Source of the DNA: Alistipes sp.
GTDB taxonomy: Bacteria > Bacteroidota > Bacteroidia > Bacteroidales > Rikenellaceae
Reading direction: 5' to 3'
Length of the DNA: 7,540 bases
Assembly (NCBI GenBank): GCA_017391185.1
Contig: JAFOZN010000017.1
Location: 1 to 7,540 of the forward strand
Shown here: piece by piece, positions 1 to 7,540 of the stretch
How the letters are laid out: every line of letters begins with the position of its first letter
Numbering within the stretch: position 1 is the first letter of the stretch
The notes under the pieces: generated by a model
The model's database searches: none
What the model was told of the DNA's origin: nothing
Seen by the model: only the letters and a program-made list of their open reading frames with translations
Translations under genes and position numbers: made by a program

Positions 1-917
1 GTCTTCTGAGCCTTGATTGAGATAGAGTCCTCGATACCCGCAAACTCAGCCTGAGCTACCTGCTCAAACTCAGCTACCATAGCCAATGCAGACTCTACGT
101 CAGCCGACTTAACCAACACAGTGGCAACACACTCACGAGGGATAGCATTACGCAAACCGCCACCATCAACCGAAGCAATCTTCAACTCCATCTGAGCTGA
201 GAGCTTACGCAAAAGGCGGAACATGAGTTTATTGGCATTGGCACGCTGGCAGATGATCTGGATACCAGAGTGACCGCCCTTACAACCCTTAACCGAGATC
301 TCCAAAGACTCAAAGCCCTCTGGAGCAGTCTCAGCCTGATACTCAAGCGAAGCGTTTACATCTGTACCACCAGCACAACCTACATACAACTCGCCCTCAG
401 TCTCAGAGTCGAGGTTGAGCAAAATATCTCCCTGCAAAAGACCACCCTTTAAACCGAAAGCTCCATCCATACCTGTCTCCTCGGTAGCTGTGAAGAGTCC
501 CTCGATAGGGCCATGCACCAAAGAATCATCCTCCAAGACAGCCAAAATAGCAGCCACACCGATACCATTATCAGCACCTAAAGTAGTACCATTAGCCGTT
601 ACCCACTCGCCATCTATGTAGGCCTCGATAGGATCGTTGATAAAATCAAAGACCTTATCATTATTCTTCTGAGGAACCATATCGACATGAGCCTGCAAAA
701 CAATACCCTTGCGATCCTCCATGCCTGCTGTAGCGGCCTTCTTCATATAGACATTGCCAGCCTCATCGACCTTATGCTCGATGCCATGAGCTACGGCAAA
801 GTCAACCAAGTATTGGCGAATCTTCTCCTCGCTCTTAGATGGGCGAGGGATGTTTACTATCTCTGCAAAATGTTTCCAAACAAGTGTTGGATTTAATGAT
901 TTTAGGTTCTTGTCCAT
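1..917 (-). CDS. pepD: Aminoacyl-histidine dipeptidase (PepD, M20C), C-terminus cut off by window
   Basis: Metal-dependent cytosolic dipeptidase of the PepD (beta-Ala-His/Xaa-His dipeptidase) branch of peptidase family M20, which hydrolyses small peptides. The first 305 residues are present; the family is usually about 480-490 residues, so the C-terminal third lies left of position 1. Visible di-zinc site: H77 and D79 in LQAHVDMV, bridging D116 in GADNGIG, catalytic-base/ligand pair E146-E147 in TATEETGM, and D170 in LNLDSE. The lid-domain motif GGHSG lies at 214-218, followed by RANANKL and NAIPRE, both typical of the PepD subfamily. The ATG at 917 is the only reasonable start because an in-frame TAA lies two codons upstream (921-923). 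It follows phoH by 35 A/T-rich bases with no promoter-like sequence, so it is probably the third gene of that operon. The segment after GGHSG reads IQIIC, where relatives such as E. coli PepD (from memory) have an I-H pair. Confidence 0.93.
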   Translation of the reverse strand, partial: MDKNLKSLNPTLVWKHFAEIVNIPRPSKSEEKIRQYLVDFAVAHGIEHKVDEAGNVYMKKAATAGMEDRKGIVLQAHVDMVPQKNNDKVFDFINDPIEAYIDGEWVTANGTTLGADNGIGVAAILAVLEDDSLVHGPIEGLFTATEETGMDGAFGLKGGLLQGDILLNLDSETEGELYVGCAGGTDVNASLEYQAETAPEGFESLEISVKGCKGGHSGIQIICQRANANKLMFRLLRKLSAQMELKIASVDGGGLRNAIPRECVATVLVKSADVESALAMVAEFEQVAQAEFAGIEDSISIKAQK

Positions 918-952
918 AATTTAGTTTGTTTTATTGATTTACATTATTATAT

Positions 953-1969
953 CTACTCATCTATATTATTTTTAGGCATCTTAACTATTGGTGCCTCTTT
1001 GGGCTTTGCCTCACGCTCCGCCTGACGCTCAAATGCCTCCACGATATACTTCACCAGTTGATGGCGTACGATGTCGCGTTTATCAAACTCTACCATACCG
1101 ATACCCTCGATACCTCGCAAGGTATTCATCGCACGCGTAAGACCACTATCACTCTTGCGAGGCAGGTCAATCTGCGTCACATCTCCCGTGACAATGAATT
1201 TAGCGTTACGACCCATGCGCGTGAGGAACATCTTAATCTGAGAGTTTGTCGTATTCTGAGCCTCATCCAAAATCACAAAAGCATTATCCAACGTACGACC
1301 ACGCATATATGCCAATGGAGCAATCTGGATAGTACCCTCCTCGATATATTTCTGCAACTTGGCGGCAGGAATCATATCATTCAGGGCATCATACAGAGGT
1401 TGGAGATAGGGATCGAGCTTCTCTTTCATATCTCCAGGCAGGAAGCCCAACTTCTCACCCGCCTCTACTGCTGGACGTGTCAAAATCACTCGGCGAACCT
1501 GACGCTCCTTCAGAGCGCGCACCGCCAAAGCGATGGCGGTATAGGTCTTACCAGAACCCGCTGGACCTACGGCAAAGAGAAGATCATTTTTTTCGTACTT
1601 CTCGACCAACATACGTTGATTGACGGTACGAGCACGAATCACATTGCCATTATTACCATAGACAATCGTATCCTTATCGGCCACAGGCTCCTGACTTTCG
1701 CTAATACCCACCGAAAAGGCTTGAGTGATGACCTCGCGCGAGATATGGCCATATTTGAGATAATAATCAACCAACTGCTTGAGTTTGCGCTCAAAGGACT
1801 CCACATCGCGTTTCGATCCCAGCACCTTCAAAGAAGAGCCACGAGCAACGATTTTCACCTTGGGCGAAAGCTCGCGCATCTGCTCAAGATAGACGCTCTG
1901 CGCACCATACAACTCACGAGGATCCACGCCCTCGAATACAATCTCTTTATTTATCGCTTCTTGATTCAT
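953..1969 (-). CDS. phoH: PhoH/YbeZ-type ATPase
   Basis: A cytosolic P-loop ATPase of the PhoH family, 338 residues, close to E. coli YbeZ in length. Members are linked to RNA metabolism and ribosome quality control, often together with the endoribonuclease YbeY; the exact substrate is not settled. Residues about 15-75 form the KH-like N-terminal region typical of the YbeZ branch. The ATPase domain shows Walker A GPAGSGKT at 135-142, RPAVEAGEKLGFLPGD at 165-180, YMRGRTLDNAF at 221-231, Walker B VILDEAQN at 232-239 and TGDVTQIDLP at 261-270. The C-terminal tail (about 315-338) is charged and low in complexity. The ATG lies 6 bases after the stop of the upstream beta-barrel gene, so it is almost certainly co-transcribed and perhaps translationally coupled. 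No Shine-Dalgarno sequence is visible, as is normal in Bacteroidetes. The long open frame on the opposite strand is a coding shadow. Confidence 0.95.
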   Translation of the reverse strand: MNQEAINKEIVFEGVDPRELYGAQSVYLEQMRELSPKVKIVARGSSLKVLGSKRDVESFERKLKQLVDYYLKYGHISREVITQAFSVGISESQEPVADKDTIVYGNNGNVIRARTVNQRMLVEKYEKNDLLFAVGPAGSGKTYTAIALAVRALKERQVRRVILTRPAVEAGEKLGFLPGDMKEKLDPYLQPLYDALNDMIPAAKLQKYIEEGTIQIAPLAYMRGRTLDNAFVILDEAQNTTNSQIKMFLTRMGRNAKFIVTGDVTQIDLPRKSDSGLTRAMNTLRGIEGIGMVEFDKRDIVRHQLVKYIVEAFERQAEREAKPKEAPIVKMPKNNIDE

Positions 1970-1975
1970 CTTCGC

Positions 1976-2593
1976 TTAAAACATATATCCAATACTTAGC
2001 GTAACCCACTTTGAACGAGATTCAAACTCTCTACCCTCAAAGTAGTTAAGCGAGCGGGCAAAACTGCCCGTATATCGTGCCTCCAAGAGCAAGTGGTCGG
2101 AAATATCTACACCAAGACCAACCACATACCCTACCGTAGAACGCAGGCGTCCGAATTCGATTTTCTCGCTTGGCAGTTGGTATCTTGCCGTACCGCCCAA
2201 TGAGAATTGAGGTCCAAGATTCAAACGCATCCTACCCAAACCTCGATATGAGAAGAGAACGGGAATCTCCAAAACATTGGACTTTACATCCAAACGATTA
2301 GACTCTACCCCCGCCTCGATTTTATTATACAAATAGCCAATCTCCATCTGCAAGGCACAGCTCTCCTGCCAAATGTATGACATCTGAAGAGCTGCCCTCA
2401 GGCCCAACTTTGCCGAAGCATCTATCTCCTCAGGCATCGAAGTAAAGAGATATGCGCCTCCCACCGTCAAACCCATCTCCATACGGCGATACTTTTGAGA
2501 AGAGTAGAGATACTCCTCAAAGCGTTGCGCTTGGCACTCCAAAATACCACACACAACAGCCACAAACATCAGTATCACACTCCTTAGCTTCAT
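1976..2593 (-). CDS. Exported outer-membrane beta-barrel protein (PorT-like/OMP_b-brl_2 type)
   Basis: A 205-residue protein with a clear N-terminal export signal: basic MKLR, hydrophobic 5-18, likely signal peptidase I site after A22 (ECQA|Q). The rest alternates hydrophobic and polar residues like a small membrane beta-barrel. It shows the pattern usual for Bacteroidetes outer-membrane beta-barrel proteins: VLEIPVLFSYR at 107-117, LNLGPQFSLGG at 124-134, YVVGLGVDI at 156-164, LLLEARYTGSF at 168-178, and a final strand WVTLSIGYMF ending in Phe, the typical C-terminal signal for outer-membrane insertion. It is the first gene after a promoter at 2636-2667 and lies 6 bases before phoH. A PorT-like role in the type IX secretion system is possible, because porT-like genes occur near phoH in some Bacteroidetes (from memory), but the barrel family is broad and the sequence alone does not prove it. 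No symbol is assigned. Confidence 0.8.
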   Translation of the reverse strand: MKLRSVILMFVAVVCGILECQAQRFEEYLYSSQKYRRMEMGLTVGGAYLFTSMPEEIDASAKLGLRAALQMSYIWQESCALQMEIGYLYNKIEAGVESNRLDVKSNVLEIPVLFSYRGLGRMRLNLGPQFSLGGTARYQLPSEKIEFGRLRSTVGYVVGLGVDISDHLLLEARYTGSFARSLNYFEGREFESRSKWVTLSIGYMF

Positions 2594-2635
2594 ATCAAGC
2601 CCACATTAAACGGTTTTTCAGCATTTTACATTTTT

Positions 2636-2667
2636 CAAATATACATATTTTTCATCAAACTCCGAAA
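2636..2667 (-). promoter_or_regulatory. Bacteroidetes sigma-ABfr-type promoter for the beta-barrel/phoH operon
   Basis: On the minus strand the -7 box TATATTTG (2643 down to 2636) matches TAnnTTTG exactly. A TTTC at 2667-2664, 20 bases upstream, is a one-mismatch fit to the -33 TTTG. This leaves a leader of about 35-40 A/T-rich bases before the ATG at 2593. Confidence 0.65.
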
Positions 2668-2685
2668 TTCAGACGCTTTTATTTA

Positions 2686-2713
2686 GTAAAACTTTTTTCT
2701 TACCCAAGTTTAC
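2686..2713. repeat. Imperfect inverted repeat upstream of der
   Basis: GTAAAACTT (2686-2694) and AAGTTTAC (2706-2713) are inverted copies apart from one extra A, separated by 11 bases. The repeat lies between the two divergent promoters and overlaps the der -33 region. It could be an operator, but such a short A/T-rich repeat could also be chance. Confidence 0.25.
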
Positions 2714-2723
2714 ATTATCTTTG
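2693..2723 (+). promoter_or_regulatory. Bacteroidetes-type promoter for der
   Basis: The -7 box TATCTTTG at 2716-2723 matches TAnnTTTG exactly. A T-rich TTTT at 2693-2696 sits 19 bases upstream, where the -33 TTTG is expected; this is a weak match. Transcription would start a few bases after 2723, giving a leader of about 40 bases before the der ATG at 2772. Confidence 0.65.
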
Positions 2724-2771
2724 CGCCGTAAAAGTTTCTTTTAGAAAACATATAATAAGCAAGATAACACT

Positions 2772-4076
2772 ATGAGTTTAGTAGCTATCGTAGGTCGCCC
2801 TAATGTGGGTAAATCAACACTTTTCAACCGTTTGGTAGGTCAGCGTCAGGCAATCGTAGATGAGACTGCCGGTACAACACGTGACCGTCACTATGGTAAG
2901 ACCGATTGGAACGGCAAGGAGTTTTCTATCATCGACACAGGTGGTTATGCCGTAAATACAGATGACATCTTCGAGGAGGAGATTCGCCGTCAGGTACTTT
3001 TGGCTATTGATGAGGCTGATTTGATTCTCTTTATGGTAGAGGTCAAGACAGGCATCACAGATCTGGATATGATGATGGCTGATGTATTGCGCCGCTCCGA
3101 GAAGAAGGTGTTGGTAGTATGTAACAAGGTTGATAACTACGACTTGATATATCAGTCACATGAGTTCTATTCGCTCGGTTTGGGCGATGTATTCTGCATC
3201 AGCTCTATGTCGGGCAGCGGTACAGGTGATTTGATGGATGAGATTTTGAAGAATCTGCCACAAGATGCCAAGGCTGAGGAGATGGAGGATCTGCCACGTA
3301 TCACTATCGTGGGACGTCCTAACGTAGGTAAGTCATCTATGACCAACGCACTCTTGGGCGAGGAGCGAAATATCGTGACAAACATCGCAGGTACAACACG
3401 TGACTCGATCCATACTCGTTATAACAAATATGGCATGGATTTCTACTTGGTAGATACAGCTGGTATGCGTAAGAAGGGTAAGGAGATGGAGGATTTGGAG
3501 TTCTATTCGGTGATGCGCTCTATACGTGCCATCGAGAACTCTGATGTATGTATCTTAATGCTCGATGCTCAGCAAGGTTTGGAGTCACAGGATTTGAACA
3601 TCCACAATCTGATTGTCCGTAACCGTAAGGGTTGTGTCATCGTGGTCAACAAGTGGGACTTGATCGAGAAGGAGAGTAACACGATGAAGGAGTGGAAGGA
3701 GTTCTTGGAGAAGAAACTCGCACCATTTAACGATATTCCAATCATCTTTACTTCGGTATTGAACAAGCAGCGTATCTTGGAGGTATTGCAGCAGGCTATC
3801 CGCGTATATAACTCACGCCGCCGCCGTATCCCTACATCTGAGCTTAACGACTTTATACTCCCTGTAATCGAGGATTATCCACCAGCATCGACCAAGGGTA
3901 AGTATATCCGTATCAAGTACGCGACACAGTTACCTACACCTACTCCGCAGTTTGCATTCTTTGTGAACTTGCCACAGTATATCAAAGAGAATTACCGCCG
4001 CTACTTGGAAAACAAGATTCGCGACCAGTGGGATTTCTCAGGTGTGCCTATTCAGATCTATTTCAGACAAAAGTAA
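2772..4076 (+). CDS. der: Ribosome assembly GTPase Der (EngA)
   Basis: Essential double GTPase that binds the 50S subunit during its maturation; 434 residues, the normal size. G domain 1: G1 GRPNVGKS at 8-15, G2 region AGTTRD at 33-38, G3 DTGG at 55-58, G4 NKVD at 118-121. G domain 2: G1 GRPNVGKS at 181-188, AGTTRD at 206-211, G3 DTAG at 228-231, G4 NKWD at 293-296. The C-terminal KH-like domain covers about 350-434, with [12 protein letters not shown] at 348-359 and [12 protein letters not shown] at 388-399. The G5 positions read ISSMSGSG (143-150) and TSVLNKQR (327-334), so the usual Ala of the S-A motif is Met and Val here; this loop tolerates variation. The gene stands alone: own promoter (2716-2723), a leader without Shine-Dalgarno, and a hairpin terminator three bases after the stop. 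era, a frequent neighbour elsewhere, is not present. Confidence 0.98.
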   Translation: MSLVAIVGRPNVGKSTLFNRLVGQRQAIVDETAGTTRDRHYGKTDWNGKEFSIIDTGGYAVNTDDIFEEEIRRQVLLAIDEADLILFMVEVKTGITDLDMMMADVLRRSEKKVLVVCNKVDNYDLIYQSHEFYSLGLGDVFCISSMSGSGTGDLMDEILKNLPQDAKAEEMEDLPRITIVGRPNVGKSSMTNALLGEERNIVTNIAGTTRDSIHTRYNKYGMDFYLVDTAGMRKKGKEMEDLEFYSVMRSIRAIENSDVCILMLDAQQGLESQDLNIHNLIVRNRKGCVIVVNKWDLIEKESNTMKEWKEFLEKKLAPFNDIPIIFTSVLNKQRILEVLQQAIRVYNSRRRRIPTSELNDFILPVIEDYPPASTKGKYIRIKYATQLPTPTPQFAFFVNLPQYIKENYRRYLENKIRDQWDFSGVPIQIYFRQK

Positions 4077-4079
4077 TAC

Positions 4080-4117
4080 AAACAAAAAACTCCGATTCAG
4101 TTCGGAGTTTTTTGTTT
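4080..4117. terminator. Bidirectional intrinsic terminator between der and the thiamine operon
   Basis: A perfect 16-bp inverted repeat (4080-4095 with 4102-4117) surrounds a 6-base loop TTCAGT. The inner stem ACTCCGA/TCGGAGT is G/C-containing and is flanked by an A tract on the left and a T tract on the right, so it reads as a rho-independent terminator on both strands. It starts 3 bases after the der stop and its right arm covers two bases of the stop codon (4116-4118) of the converging ThiE-like gene. Confidence 0.9.
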
Positions 4118-4694
4118 ACAACGCTTGCCTAATTTCTCTTAGGTACGACTCATCATCTATCCTCTGCCATATATCACCTAATTGAGCCACTCCACCAAAG
4201 CCGAGTTGTCGCAGTGACGGGATATTCTCCAATCGCACACCGCCCAAAGCGATGACCTTTTTGTCGATAAGGCCCTTGGCTGAAGCCTCTTGCATCTGAC
4301 TCGGAGTAAATGCCGAGGAGTAACCCCTTTTGGAGATAGAGTCAAAAATCGGGCTTAGAAAGAGATACTCTACACCATCTCGCCACCGCACTACCTCTTC
4401 CAGAGAGTGGCATGAACGACTTACTCGTCCATGGAATGAATCAGGCAAGGTGCTTTGGCGCGAGTTGAGATGCAGACCTCCAACACGATAACTCTCGGCG
4501 AGCGAGAAATGGTCATGAAGAGTCAATCGTGGATGCAGAGATTCTGGAATACTTTGCAACAAGGATTCAAACTCACCCACCGCCATATCGGGTTTACGCA
4601 GATGGATATAATCTACGCCATAGGAGAGTAATTTGGCGATATACTCAGCCTCATGCTCAAAGGCTTGAGGCTGAGTTATAACGATCCATTTCAT
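4116..4694 (-). CDS. Divergent ThiE/TenI-family protein (second thiamine phosphate synthase-like gene)
   Basis: A 192-residue TIM-barrel protein of the ThiE/TenI superfamily, last gene of the thiamine operon. Recognisable blocks: IHLRKP at 30-35 (ThiE: QLREK), LHDHFSLAE at 59-67 (ThiE: NDxxxLA), GLHLNSR at 73-79 (ThiE: GVHLGxxD), CHSLEE at 95-100, FLSPIFDSISKRG at 112-124 (ThiE: GPxxxTxTK), IALGGV at 148-153 and GGVAQLG at 167-173. It keeps the phosphate-site Arg (R33) and Lys (K122) but lacks the second Lys of LREK, the Asn of ND and the Asp of HLGxxD, so ordinary TMP synthase activity is doubtful. B. subtilis TenI, a thiazole tautomerase, has its catalytic His in FGHVF (from memory); here that position is Pro. 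Start: ATG at 4694 shares its A with the thi4 stop (TGATG), implying translational coupling; a GTG one codon upstream (4697) is the alternative. An accessory role in handling the Thi4 product is inference. Confidence 0.82.
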   Translation of the reverse strand: MKWIVITQPQAFEHEAEYIAKLLSYGVDYIHLRKPDMAVGEFESLLQSIPESLHPRLTLHDHFSLAESYRVGGLHLNSRQSTLPDSFHGRVSRSCHSLEEVVRWRDGVEYLFLSPIFDSISKRGYSSAFTPSQMQEASAKGLIDKKVIALGGVRLENIPSLRQLGFGGVAQLGDIWQRIDDESYLREIRQAL

Positions 4695-4697
4695 CAC
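4692..4697 (-). promoter_or_regulatory. TGATG stop/start overlap coupling thi4 to the second ThiE-like gene
   Basis: On the minus strand the bases read GTGATG. TGA (4696-4694) ends thi4 and ATG (4694-4692) begins the next gene, sharing one A. This favours re-initiation by the same ribosome and is the reason for choosing the ATG over the GTG at 4697. Confidence 0.6.
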
Positions 4698-5464
4698 TTC
4701 AGACGCTCGATAATCTGCTCGGCAACCTTACGTCCCGAAAGCAACATGCCGCCAAAGATTGGGCCCATGCGAGGAGTACCCGATACAGCCGAAGCTGCCA
4801 TACCACATACATACAAGCCTGGGTATATCTCACGTGTGCCATTGACAACCTCAGCCTCACCAACTGACACATCCAACGAGCGTTCGCCAACGACATCACC
4901 CGTGTCGGTAAGAAGCGAAATTCCATTTTTGCGAGCCACCGTACGGCACATCTCACTATCGTGTCCCGTGCCATCAATCACGAATCGAGCAAGGATATTG
5001 AGGGGATCGACATGCAAACCCTCGCGCAAAACGGGAGTCCAATTCACAACCACACCACACACCTCATTCTGCTTAAAGATTACATCCTCCACCGAATAGC
5101 AGTTAAAAACCGTAGCACCAGCATGAACTGCATGATACAACAACGAAGAGGTACTCTCTACAGAATCCATAACATACAGCCCCTCATCATAAGGCTCATG
5201 GCGGATACCAAACTCTCGCACGATATCCATAGCCTCGCTCTGGACGACAATCTGATTAAACATCATAGCTCCACCCCACATTCCGCCACCGGGGGAGAGT
5301 TTACGGTCAAAAATTGCCACTTTCAAACCCGCCTTAGCCAAATAGTAGGCTGCAACGATTCCAGATGGGCCACCGCCGACAATGGCTACATCGAGATTGA
5401 GGTTACGCTCCATCTTTTCGAAGTAGCTCTGAATAATTCCTCGAGATACTTTTGTTTCAATCAT
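4694..5464 (-). CDS. thi4: Thi4-type thiazole synthase, His (sulfide-using) form
   Basis: Builds the thiazole moiety of thiamine, as an ADP-linked carboxythiazole, from NAD and glycine with iron. 256 residues, the compact prokaryotic length. An FAD/NAD-type Rossmann fold starts with DVAIVGGGPSG at 25-35 and the acidic strand end IFDR at 51-54. Thi4 signatures follow: SPGGGMWGGAMMFN at 57-70, VVVNWTPV at 138-145, GLHVDPL at 149-155, DGTGHD at 164-169 and TPRMGPIFGGMLLSG at 230-244. In yeast and plant Thi4 the residue before the xDP motif is the Cys that gives up its sulfur (CMDPN); here it is H151, as in methanogen enzymes that use sulfide over many turnovers. It sits 28 bases after thiC and overlaps the next gene, so it belongs to the thiamine operon and replaces thiG/thiS/thiF/thiH. 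The archaeal-like ribose-1,5-bisphosphate isomerase annotation given to some relatives is unlikely in this context. The leader before the ATG is A-rich, without Shine-Dalgarno. Confidence 0.93.
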   Translation of the reverse strand: MIETKVSRGIIQSYFEKMERNLNLDVAIVGGGPSGIVAAYYLAKAGLKVAIFDRKLSPGGGMWGGAMMFNQIVVQSEAMDIVREFGIRHEPYDEGLYVMDSVESTSSLLYHAVHAGATVFNCYSVEDVIFKQNEVCGVVVNWTPVLREGLHVDPLNILARFVIDGTGHDSEMCRTVARKNGISLLTDTGDVVGERSLDVSVGEAEVVNGTREIYPGLYVCGMAASAVSGTPRMGPIFGGMLLSGRKVAEQIIERLK

Positions 5465-5492
5465 AATTTTGTTTTTTATTAGTTAATGTATT

Positions 5493-7094
<1,602 letters not shown>

Positions 7095-7108
7095 TTATCG
7101 TTTTACGA

Positions 7109-7540
7109 CTATCTTTTATCATATCTTTTGACCATCTCCACTATCGCTTGCATCTCCTGAATCGGATCATCAGCTCTCAAAACCGAACCACTCAACGCAA
7201 CGCCATCTACACCCACTCCCATCAAAGGTTCAATATCGGGTAATCCCACACCACCAATAGCAACAATAGGGATGCTTACGCCTTGCTCGCGCGCCTGCTG
7301 CATAATCTCAAGATAACCCTCCAGCCCAATAATTGGAGAGAGATTCTCCTTCGTACGGGTAAAGCGGTAAGGGCCACAACCTATATAATCGGCACCTGAG
7401 TGAAATCCACGCAATAGATCCTCCAACGTGTTGGCTGTCGCTCCGATAATCTTATCTTTGCCCAAAATCTGGCGAGCCTCAGTTACAGGCATATCATTTT
7501 TACCCAAATGGACTCCATCGGCTCCCGCCGAGATAACCAA
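7109..7540 (-). CDS. thiE: Thiamine phosphate synthase ThiE, C-terminal part (start lies beyond window)
   Basis: Joins HMP-pyrophosphate and the thiazole phosphate (or its carboxylate) to give thiamine monophosphate. Only the last 143 or so residues of a protein usually near 205 are present. The TTG at 7540-7538 is an internal Leu codon, not a start. Visible motifs: GVHLGKND at 9-16 with the conserved metal-binding Asp, IIGATANTLED at 31-41, DYIGCGPYRFTRTK at 51-64 with the TxTK phosphate-binding loop, IVAIGGV at 92-98, and VALSGSVL at 114-121. All key positions in the visible part agree with an active enzyme, unlike the second ThiE-like gene at the other end of the operon. It is the first gene of the operon seen here; thiC follows after 26 bases. 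Confidence 0.95.
   Translation of the reverse strand: MVISAGADGVHLGKNDMPVTEARQILGKDKIIGATANTLEDLLRGFHSGADYIGCGPYRFTRTKENLSPIIGLEGYLEIMQQAREQGVSIPIVAIGGVGLPDIEPLMGVGVDGVALSGSVLRADDPIQEMQAIVEMVKRYDKR

Noticed and set aside
1058..1999. A 313-codon open frame on the plus strand
   Set aside because: It lies fully opposite phoH, whose motifs are unambiguous. The protein has no recognisable domain and no promoter in front; it is a shadow caused by codon use.
2530..2593. Lipoprotein signal in the beta-barrel protein because of C15 and C20
   Set aside because: Neither Cys is preceded by a lipobox (AVV-C and ILE-C). A signal peptidase I site after A22 fits better.
2452..2775. A plus-strand open frame whose TGA overlaps the der ATG, resembling a coupled leader gene
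   Set aside because: Most of it is antisense to the beta-barrel gene and it crosses the der promoter. Transcripts from 2716-2723 would contain no start codon in this frame.
4961..5482. A 173-codon plus-strand open frame opposite thi4
   Set aside because: Antisense shadow of a well-supported gene, without its own promoter or a plausible protein.
5465..5492. Possible internal promoter or riboswitch between thiC and thi4
   Set aside because: The gap has 28 A/T-rich bases with no TAnnTTTG box and is too short for a TPP riboswitch. The 26-base thiE-thiC gap is likewise empty.
7538..7540. TTG at the right edge as the start of a short ThiE
   Set aside because: The protein would lack the first third of the ThiE barrel, including the QLREK segment. 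The frame is open to the window edge, so the gene simply continues outside.

Overview
The window looks like a chromosomal piece of a member of the Bacteroidetes, most likely an anaerobic Bacteroidales. The support is two divergent promoters carrying the phylum's -7 box TAnnTTTG, A-rich leaders without Shine-Dalgarno sequences, a small outer-membrane beta-barrel protein of a type common in this phylum, and a thiamine operon built from oxygen-sensitive enzymes. Gut Rikenellaceae-like bacteria would fit, but the genus is an inference. All main genes look intact. No mobile element, CRISPR array, tRNA or rRNA was seen.

Left part (1-2643, minus strand): a promoter at 2636-2667 reads leftward into an exported beta-barrel protein, then, after only 6 bases, a PhoH/YbeZ-type ATPase, then, after 35 bases, an aminoacyl-histidine dipeptidase (PepD, peptidase family M20) that runs off the left edge. 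No promoter-like or terminator-like sequence is visible in the two gaps, so one transcript is likely.

Middle (2594-4117, plus strand): a 178-base divergent intergenic region holds back-to-back promoters. The plus-strand one drives der, the double-GTPase ribosome assembly factor. Der ends at a perfect 16-bp inverted repeat with A and T tracts on both sides, which should stop transcription from both directions. It fills almost the whole 39-base gap to the convergent thiamine operon.

Right part (4116-7540, minus strand): a thiamine biosynthesis operon transcribed leftward, in the order thiE (3' part only) - thiC - thi4 - second ThiE-like gene. ThiC makes the pyrimidine (HMP-P). The thiazole half is made by a Thi4-type synthase rather than the usual ThiG/ThiS/ThiF/ThiH set. 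This Thi4 has His where eukaryotic suicide enzymes have the sulfur-donor Cys, so it is predicted to use free sulfide catalytically. ThiE joins the two halves. The last gene is a divergent ThiE/TenI paralogue that keeps only part of the ThiE active site and is the most open question in the window. The operon's own promoter, and any TPP riboswitch, would lie beyond the right edge.
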